Under the pieces are notes generated by a model. It saw only the letters and a program-made list of their open reading frames with translations. It ran no database searches and was not told the DNA's origin. A stretch of 64,000 bases of DNA, taken from CBDCWT01 sp965223305. GTDB taxonomy: Bacteria; Planctomycetota; Planctomycetia; Pirellulales; Pirellulaceae. Below, one piece after another: positions 59,569 through 64,000 of the stretch. Location: the NCBI GenBank assembly GCA_965223305.1, contig CBDCWT010000036.1:62001-126000 (forward strand), written 5' to 3'. The translations under genes and the position numbers were made by a program. The number at the start of each line of letters is the position of its first letter. Position 1 is the stretch's first letter.

Positions 59569-60525
59569 TCATGTTTCTGTCGTGTCGAACATGGCGCTGA
59601 CCGATTGGTCGTGGTGAATTCGCTTGAGCGCCTCGGCAAGCAGCGGGGCCACCGACAGCACCTTGATTTTTGGCACCTGCTGTTCCGGCGTCAGAGGAAT
59701 GCTGTCGGTGACGACGACGCTGGTCACTGGAGCCGCTTGCAGGTTCTCGATCGCGGGCCCGCACAGCAGGCCATGGGTGGCTGCCATGTGAATTTCCCGC
59801 GCTCCAGCCTCATGCACCAGCTGCGCTGCGCCGCAGATGGAACCCGCCGTGCTGATCATGTCGTCGAACATCAGTGCCACACGCCCTTCGACGGGTCCGC
59901 CGATGATGTTCTCTTGCTTGGTTTCCAAGGCACTGGAACGCCGTTTGTCAACGATTGCTAACTTTCCGCCGAGACGTTTAACGTGACCGATGGCCCGCTT
60001 GATGCTCCCTTCGTCCGGGCTGACCACCACGGTTTCATCTTCACTCAATCCCATCGCGATGAAGTACTCGTTCAGTACGGGCGCGGCGTAAAGGTGGTCC
60101 ACTGGGACGTCGAAGAAGCCTTGGATCTGAGCGGCGTGCAGGTCCATGGTCAGCACGCGGTCGGCGCCGGCGCGCGTAATCAGGTTGGCCACCAACTTGG
60201 CGGTGATGGGCGTGCGACCTTCGTCCTTGCGGTCTTGGCGTGCATATCCAAAGTACGGAATGACCGCGGTGACCCGCGCCGCGCTGGCCCGCTTGCAACT
60301 GTCGATCATGATCAACAGTTCCATCAGAGTATCGTTGACCGGGGGGCAAGTCGGCTGGATCAAGAAAACGTCCCGCCCCCGCACATCCTCCTCGATCTTG
60401 CAGTAGTTCTCTCCGTCTGGAAACTTCCCCAGCGAGATCCGACCCAAGCTGAGATGTAGAAATCCGCTGATCTCGCGGGCCAACTGCGGGTTGGCCTGTC
60501 CGCTGAAAATCTTCAGTTCTCGCAT
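59569..60525 (-). CDS. prs: Ribose-phosphate pyrophosphokinase
   Basis: A 318-residue PRPP synthase (ribose 5-phosphate + ATP to PRPP + AMP). Present are 'LKIFSGQANPQLAREISGFL' at the N-terminus, 'DLHAAQIQGFFDVPVDHLYA' (the metal- and ATP-binding loop), 'VVSPDEGSIKRA' and the PRPP loop region 'ALMFDDMISTAGSI'. Full length. The ATG follows directly on the TAG stop of the glmU-like gene with no gap. Confidence 0.97.
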   Translation of the reverse strand: MRELKIFSGQANPQLAREISGFLHLSLGRISLGKFPDGENYCKIEEDVRGRDVFLIQPTCPPVNDTLMELLIMIDSCKRASAARVTAVIPYFGYARQDRKDEGRTPITAKLVANLITRAGADRVLTMDLHAAQIQGFFDVPVDHLYAAPVLNEYFIAMGLSEDETVVVSPDEGSIKRAIGHVKRLGGKLAIVDKRRSSALETKQENIIGGPVEGRVALMFDDMISTAGSICGAAQLVHEAGAREIHMAATHGLLCGPAIENLQAAPVTSVVVTDSIPLTPEQQVPKIKVLSVAPLLAEALKRIHHDQSVSAMFDTTET

Positions 60526-61269
60526 CTAGTAGCCCATTTTTCTCATTTCAGCTTCGACAGTCGCCAGCTCGTCGATCGTGTTGACGCTCAGCCCCTCGCA
60601 GGCCTGCAACACGGGCAGAGCACGGATCTCGCGTCCAGCCTGTTTCAGGATTCCGGGGCAATCGGTGATGTAATACTCTTGCTGCTTGTTCTGATTGTTC
60701 AGCTGGTCCAGGGCCGTGGTCAGAGCACTACAATCAAACAAATAAGTGCTCATGTTAACTTCGGAGATCCGAAGTTGCTCCTCGTTGGCGTCCTTTTCTT
60801 CGACAATTGCGGCGAATCGTCCGTTCGCATCCCGCACGATGCGACCCAGGCCTGCGGGATTCTCCGTGCGCAGCGTGCCGAGCAAGCAAGCAGGCTGCTC
60901 GAGACGGAACTCGGCAATCAGCTTCGCCAGCGATGAGGGTTGGGTTAGCGGCGAGTCACCTGCCAAGATCAGCACCGGTCCTTCGTGCCGGTTCAAATGG
61001 TCCCGACAGACCATCACCGCATGGCCCGTGCCCAGCTGCCGGTCCTGCTCGACGAACTCTAAACCCGACCGGTCTTTTAGCGCCTGCCGCACGTCGTCGC
61101 CCCGGTGTCCGACCACCACGACCGTACGCCGGACGTCTGCTTCTTCGAGTGCGTCCAAGACGAAATCGATAAGTGGCCGTCCGCAGACCTCAAAGAGCAC
61201 TTTCGGCTTGTCCGACCGCATACGCGTGCCCTTGCCTGCGGCCAGCACGACCGCCAGTACTTCGCTCAT
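60526..61269 (-). CDS. GlmU-type uridylyltransferase, N-terminal domain only
   Basis: A 247-residue nucleotidyltransferase. It starts MSEVLAVVLAAGKGTRMRSD with KPKVL, as GlmU, then 'VVVVGHRGDDVRQALKD' and 'EQDRQLGTGHAVMVC' and 'LILAGDSPLTQP'. This matches the pyrophosphorylase half of GlmU (UDP-GlcNAc synthesis); the left-handed beta-helix acetyltransferase half is absent. The frame runs 312 bases further upstream through R2 repeats and is not coding there. It is fused tightly to prs as one operon. Confidence 0.88.
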   Translation of the reverse strand: MSEVLAVVLAAGKGTRMRSDKPKVLFEVCGRPLIDFVLDALEEADVRRTVVVVGHRGDDVRQALKDRSGLEFVEQDRQLGTGHAVMVCRDHLNRHEGPVLILAGDSPLTQPSSLAKLIAEFRLEQPACLLGTLRTENPAGLGRIVRDANGRFAAIVEEKDANEEQLRISEVNMSTYLFDCSALTTALDQLNNQNKQQEYYITDCPGILKQAGREIRALPVLQACEGLSVNTIDELATVEAEMRKMGY

Positions 61270-61473
61270 CAAAGACCGCTCTCCTTTCCTACCAAGTCTG
61301 CCTTGAGCAGAGATCGAACCCCAAAAAGGCAGCAGGGAAGGGAACTTCCTGGGCCGATCCACGACGCGCGTCTCATCTTGACAGGAACGGAGGACACCTT
61401 CCAGGGGTGCCGGCCGGCTTGCATCGGGAGGACGCGCCAGTGCTCCCCCTGCGGCGCCGTGGAGGATTTCCTG

Positions 61474-61609
61474 GAGCCGAATTCGCCGGAAGTTGGACAA
61501 ATCGGCATTTCGCCAAACTCTGGCGAGTTCGGCTACGAGCGAATAGCGTCCCGCCAAACTCTGGCGAGTTCGGCGTTCCAAATCAGCCGCTGGGCGTTAG
61601 CCCACGGTT
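61474..61609. repeat. R2 and R3 repeats upstream of the glmU-like gene
   Basis: R2 arms (AGCCGAATTCGCC, then twice CGCCAAACTCTGGCGAGTTCGG) are followed at 61581-61609 by the R3 motif CAGCCGCTGGGCGTTAGCCC. The space 61.27-61.90 kb holds repeats only. Confidence 0.7.
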
Positions 61610-61643
61610 CCCCAGCGAAAACCGATGCGTAGCGTCGGGGGAG

Positions 61644-61839
61644 GCTCCCCCTCTCCGGCCCTGCGGGCCGACTCTCCCCAAGGGGAGAGTGAAACAAGAC
61701 GAGCATCCACGTTACCCTCCCGCGCGCGGGAGGGTCGGACGCGTTAGCGTCCGGGGAGGGCTGCACGGGAGTGATCGCCCCGTGGCGTGCTCCCCCTCTC
61801 CGGCCCTGCGGGCCGACTCTCCCCAAGGGGAGAGTGAAA
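61644..61839. repeat. R6: two 51-base direct repeats around two hairpins
   Basis: Identical 51-base copies (61644-61694 and 61789-61839), each carrying CCGGCCCTGCGGGCCG and CTCTCCCCAAGGGGAGAG hairpins, enclose CCCTCCCGCGCGCGGGAGGG and CGGACGCGTTAGCGTCCG palindromes. Confidence 0.8.
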
Positions 61840-61901
61840 GAAAAGACGAAATCACGCACTAACCTAAAAGCTGTAGGACTACTGACAATGGAGTCCGGCC
61901 A

Positions 61902-62282
61902 TCAGTCGGCTGTCAGGGCCGCGAGAACGAGATCCCCCTCCGAAGATCCGGGCGTCTGGGCCTCGGGGGAATACTCCTGCTCAAAGCGATCTCGGCAGTG
62001 CGTACAATCCCTCAGGTGGACCTTGACCCTCCGCCGTAATGCGTTGTCCAGCAAGCCATCGCGATAGCGTGCAAACAGCTCGACGGCTTGCGCGCAGGAG
62101 ATTTGCTCGACTGCGTCCGCTCGCGAGAACCAGACCCCGGTGACCGTGGCCAGCAGCAGGAAACAGGCGACGATCCCGGCGGCGCGCCTGATGTCCCCCA
62201 TCTGCTGCCGGCGCCGCTTACGCTCAATCATCGAGCGAATTAACCCAGGGGGGCATTCCCCCCACTGGTCACTGGGTACCAT
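61902..62282 (-). CDS. Membrane protein with C-terminal zinc-finger (zf-HC2-like)
   Basis: A 126-residue protein. A basic patch (ERKRRRQQ, about residues 20-27) precedes one membrane segment ('AAGIVACFLLLATVTGVWF'). After it comes a zf-HC2-like motif 'CAQAVELFARYRDGLLDNALRRRVKVHLRDCTHCRDRF' (C...HxxxCxxC), like anti-sigma factors. By charge rule the N-terminus is inside, so the finger would lie outside, the reverse of the usual anti-sigma layout. No sigma factor gene is adjacent. GAGGAG lies 12 bases before the ATG. Confidence 0.75.
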   Translation of the reverse strand: MVPSDQWGECPPGLIRSMIERKRRRQQMGDIRRAAGIVACFLLLATVTGVWFSRADAVEQISCAQAVELFARYRDGLLDNALRRRVKVHLRDCTHCRDRFEQEYSPEAQTPGSSEGDLVLAALTAD

Positions 62283-62393
62283 GACAAGCGTGCTCCTCAA
62301 GAAAGTAAATACACCTTAACACGTTGTGCACACCTACTGTTATCGGCAAACGGTCCGCTCGGTTCTGTTAGTGACCGTACAATCCTGCACGAC

Positions 62394-63119
62394 TTATCCC
62401 CCCGTCGGCGTCCCAGCGGGAATTGACGGGTTGGCTCGTTGAACCGCCTGCGCCATTTTCGAGATATCCTTCAACACGATCCGGCGCCGCCCTGTGGCGA
62501 CCAGACCTTCCTGCGCCAGCTCCCTCAAGGTGACTGTCACCGTCTCGCGTGTGCTTCCGATCACGTTGGCTAAGTCCTGGTGCGACAGTTGAATGCGCAG
62601 CCCAACCCCATCGTCCTGGGGGACACCGTACTTTTCCGCGAGTTCCAAGAGCAAGTGGATCAAGCGGTCTCGGTTCGAGAGAAACAGGAGATTCTTCAAG
62701 CGTCGCTCGATCCGCCGCCGGCGCAGACCGAACAGTTTCGTGATGCCCAGTGACACCGTTGGATACCGCTCCACCAGTTGTTGGATCAGACTTGCCGGTA
62801 TCACCACAACTGTCGAAGTTTCAACGGTTTCTGCATATTCGTCGCGATCACCGGGTTCCAAGATCGCTAGCTCACCGAACAGCTCGCCCGGTTCGATAAA
62901 AGCTAAAATCGACTGCTTCCCTTCGGGCGTAATGTGGCAGATCTTGGCACGCCCAGAGACCAGCAACATCACCGATGTCGCGGCATCGGCGGGAAGGTAG
63001 ATCGGTTCCCCGCGAGCGAATTGACGCGCCTTGCTCGATCGCTCTATCTCGCGGGCTTCTTCAGGCGCGACCCGATCAAACAGCGGGCACTGTTTCAGAT
63101 ACCACAGTTTCTCGGACAT
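62394..63119 (-). CDS. Crp/Fnr-family transcriptional regulator
   Basis: A 241-residue regulator. A cyclic-nucleotide-type beta-barrel occupies residues 10-125 ('GEPIYLPADAATSVMLLVSGRAKICHITPEGKQSILAFIEPGELFGELAIL'), then the long helix and a winged helix with 'LSHQDLANVIGSTRETVTVTLRELAQEGLV'. The four-cysteine iron-sulfur set of FNR is not present, so it is Crp-like or of another ligand. It lies 85 bases before the tRNA-Gln locus on the same strand; its target genes are not evident. Confidence 0.93.
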   Translation of the reverse strand: MSEKLWYLKQCPLFDRVAPEEAREIERSSKARQFARGEPIYLPADAATSVMLLVSGRAKICHITPEGKQSILAFIEPGELFGELAILEPGDRDEYAETVETSTVVVIPASLIQQLVERYPTVSLGITKLFGLRRRRIERRLKNLLFLSNRDRLIHLLLELAEKYGVPQDDGVGLRIQLSHQDLANVIGSTRETVTVTLRELAQEGLVATGRRRIVLKDISKMAQAVQRANPSIPAGTPTGG

Positions 63120-63237
63120 CGCGCCCGATCTTGAGTGAGACGATGGGAAGGGCAGCAGGCTTACTACGCCGGGCGATCGGCCGCGGTTCGGACTACGGCC
63201 GGGAATTCCGGCGACCTGCAGGGTGGGCGATAAACAA

Positions 63238-63308
63238 CTACCCGGCCTGGACTCGAACCAGGACTGAGGGAGCCAAAATCCCTAGTGCTACCATTACACC
63301 ACCGGGCA
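63238..63308 (-). tRNA. tRNA-Gln (anticodon UUG)
   Basis: A full cloverleaf of 71 bases: acceptor TGCCCGG / CCGGGTA, D-arm with AATGGTAG, anticodon arm AGGGA-TTTTGGC-TCCCT with anticodon TTG, and T-arm CCTGG-TTCGAGT-CCAGG. CCA is not encoded. Confidence 0.93.
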
Positions 63309-63333
63309 CCGCGTCACAAACCCGGCAATTAGC

Positions 63334-63996
63334 TTACGAGTTCTCATGGCGATTCACAACCGCGAAAGAAAGCTGCTCCAGCTCAATCGCCAAGTCCACT
63401 CCCACGTTGCGAATCCCCTTCGGTAGCGTGATCGTTACCGGGGCGAAGTTCAAAATCCCCTCGATCCCGGCCGCCACGAGCTGGCTGGCTACCTGCTGTG
63501 CGCCGCTTGCCGGCACCGCGATCACAGCCAGCCGGATACACCGCTGTGAGACGATTTCCGTTAGGCGGTCGATCGAGAAGATGTCGACCCCCTCCACCTT
63601 GCTGTCGATCAGAGCTGGGTCGATGTCAAATGCCGCCGCAATCTCAAAACCCTGCGTCTGAAAACCCTTGTAGCGCAACAAAGCACGGCCTAGATTGCCG
63701 ATGCCGACCAAGGCAACGGGCCAAGAGTGGTCGGTGCCCAAGATCTTCTTGATTTCGTGAACCAGCTCCTGGCATCGATAGCCGATTCCGGGATAGCCAA
63801 ACTGGCCGAAATTGGCCAGATCTTTGCGGACCTGCGCGTCGGTAACCCCAAGCGTCTTTCCGAGCTGAGTGGAGCTGATCGTCTCGGAACCCTCGCGCAG
63901 TAAGTGCTGGAGTTCGCGCAGATAGAGGCTCAAGCGACTGACAACCGCTTTGGGCACCGCCAGCTCATCCGAAGCTCTGTCTTTCGGCTCACACAT
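63334..63996 (-). CDS. rex: Redox-sensing transcriptional repressor Rex
   Basis: A 220-residue NADH-sensing repressor. The N-terminal winged helix ('AVVSRLSLYLRELQHLLREG', 'ISSTQLGKTLGVTDAQVRKDLANFGQFGYPGIGY') is followed by a Rossmann domain with GIGNLGRALLRYKGF and 'AAFDIDPALIDSKVEGVDIF'. Rex controls fermentation and respiration genes by NADH/NAD+ ratio. The ATG at MCEPKDRASD is four bases from the window edge, so the upstream region cannot be seen. Confidence 0.95.
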   Translation of the reverse strand: MCEPKDRASDELAVPKAVVSRLSLYLRELQHLLREGSETISSTQLGKTLGVTDAQVRKDLANFGQFGYPGIGYRCQELVHEIKKILGTDHSWPVALVGIGNLGRALLRYKGFQTQGFEIAAAFDIDPALIDSKVEGVDIFSIDRLTEIVSQRCIRLAVIAVPASGAQQVASQLVAAGIEGILNFAPVTITLPKGIRNVGVDLAIELEQLSFAVVNRHENS

Positions 63997-64000
63997 GGCT

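Noticed and set aside
61270..61581. A 104-codon upstream extension of the GlmU-like protein
   Set aside because: The extension translates R2 repeats; the enzyme's normal start lies at MSEVLAVVLAAG.

Overview
The window reads as chromosomal DNA from a planctomycete, most likely of the Pirellulales type. The evidence is the family content: DUF1501 and DUF1549/DUF1553 proteins with Tat-type leaders, PVC-type membrane-bound dehydrogenase/cytochrome c proteins, Gfo/Idh/MocA oxidoreductases with secretion signals, WD40 proteins, an LE-x-R-type N-terminus followed by dockerin repeats, and an amino-terminally extended ribosomal protein L9. The intergenic spaces are full of short palindromic repeats. 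No plasmid, phage, CRISPR or transposase gene is visible.

Layout. 0.1-8.2 kb: an NHL-repeat lipoprotein, then a MoxR/VWA operon (large VWA/glutamine-amidotransferase-like membrane protein, MoxR AAA+ ATPase, DUF58, BatA-like VWA protein). 8.2-14.2 kb: a MATE exporter, a Nudix hydrolase, csrA, three small proteins, a Tat-exported alpha/beta hydrolase, and a repeat-rich gap. 14.2-21.5 kb: a DUF4038 secreted glycosidase-like protein facing a four-gene set for envelope glycan synthesis (two glycosyltransferases, an MsbA-like ABC exporter, a WaaF-like heptosyltransferase). 21.5-22.6 kb: a tandem array of about 235-bp repeats. 22.6-27.8 kb: an operon DUF1549/1553 - DUF1501 - WD40 - oxidoreductase; its first gene carries a one-base frameshift near its end. 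28-33.5 kb: a mannonate dehydratase-like protein, a phosphatase-methyltransferase fusion, deoC, an amidohydrolase, and a SRPBCC protein. 33.7-38 kb: a WD40-membrane hybrid and a SRPBCC-ArsR-DUF899 operon with a candidate promoter/operator. 38-44.4 kb: an octaheme cytochrome, a lipase-like dockerin protein, and an oxidoreductase. 44.6-54 kb: two PVC-type dehydrogenase proteins surrounding two methyltransferases and a glycosyltransferase. 54.5-61.3 kb: a housekeeping block on the minus strand (glmU-like, prs, rplY, pth, rpsF, ssb, rplI, dnaB) with a lone groES-like gene on the other strand. 61.3-64 kb: repeats, a membrane zinc-finger protein, a Crp/Fnr regulator, tRNA-Gln(UUG), and rex.

The most unusual content is not coding. 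Five copies of a 168-180 bp nested-palindrome element (called R1 here) occur. Each sits at a CTAG/YTAR-like site, and two copies supply the stop codon of the neighbouring gene (the alpha/beta hydrolase and dnaB). Other families share the same plan of outer inverted repeat plus inner hairpin: R2 (GTAGCCGAACTCGCC type), R5 (CCCTCGCTTACGCTTCGGG type) and R3 (the GCCGCTGGGCGTTAG motif). R1 and R2 are nested at 11.3-11.7 kb. Together they look like non-autonomous mobile elements whose mobilising enzyme lies outside this window.
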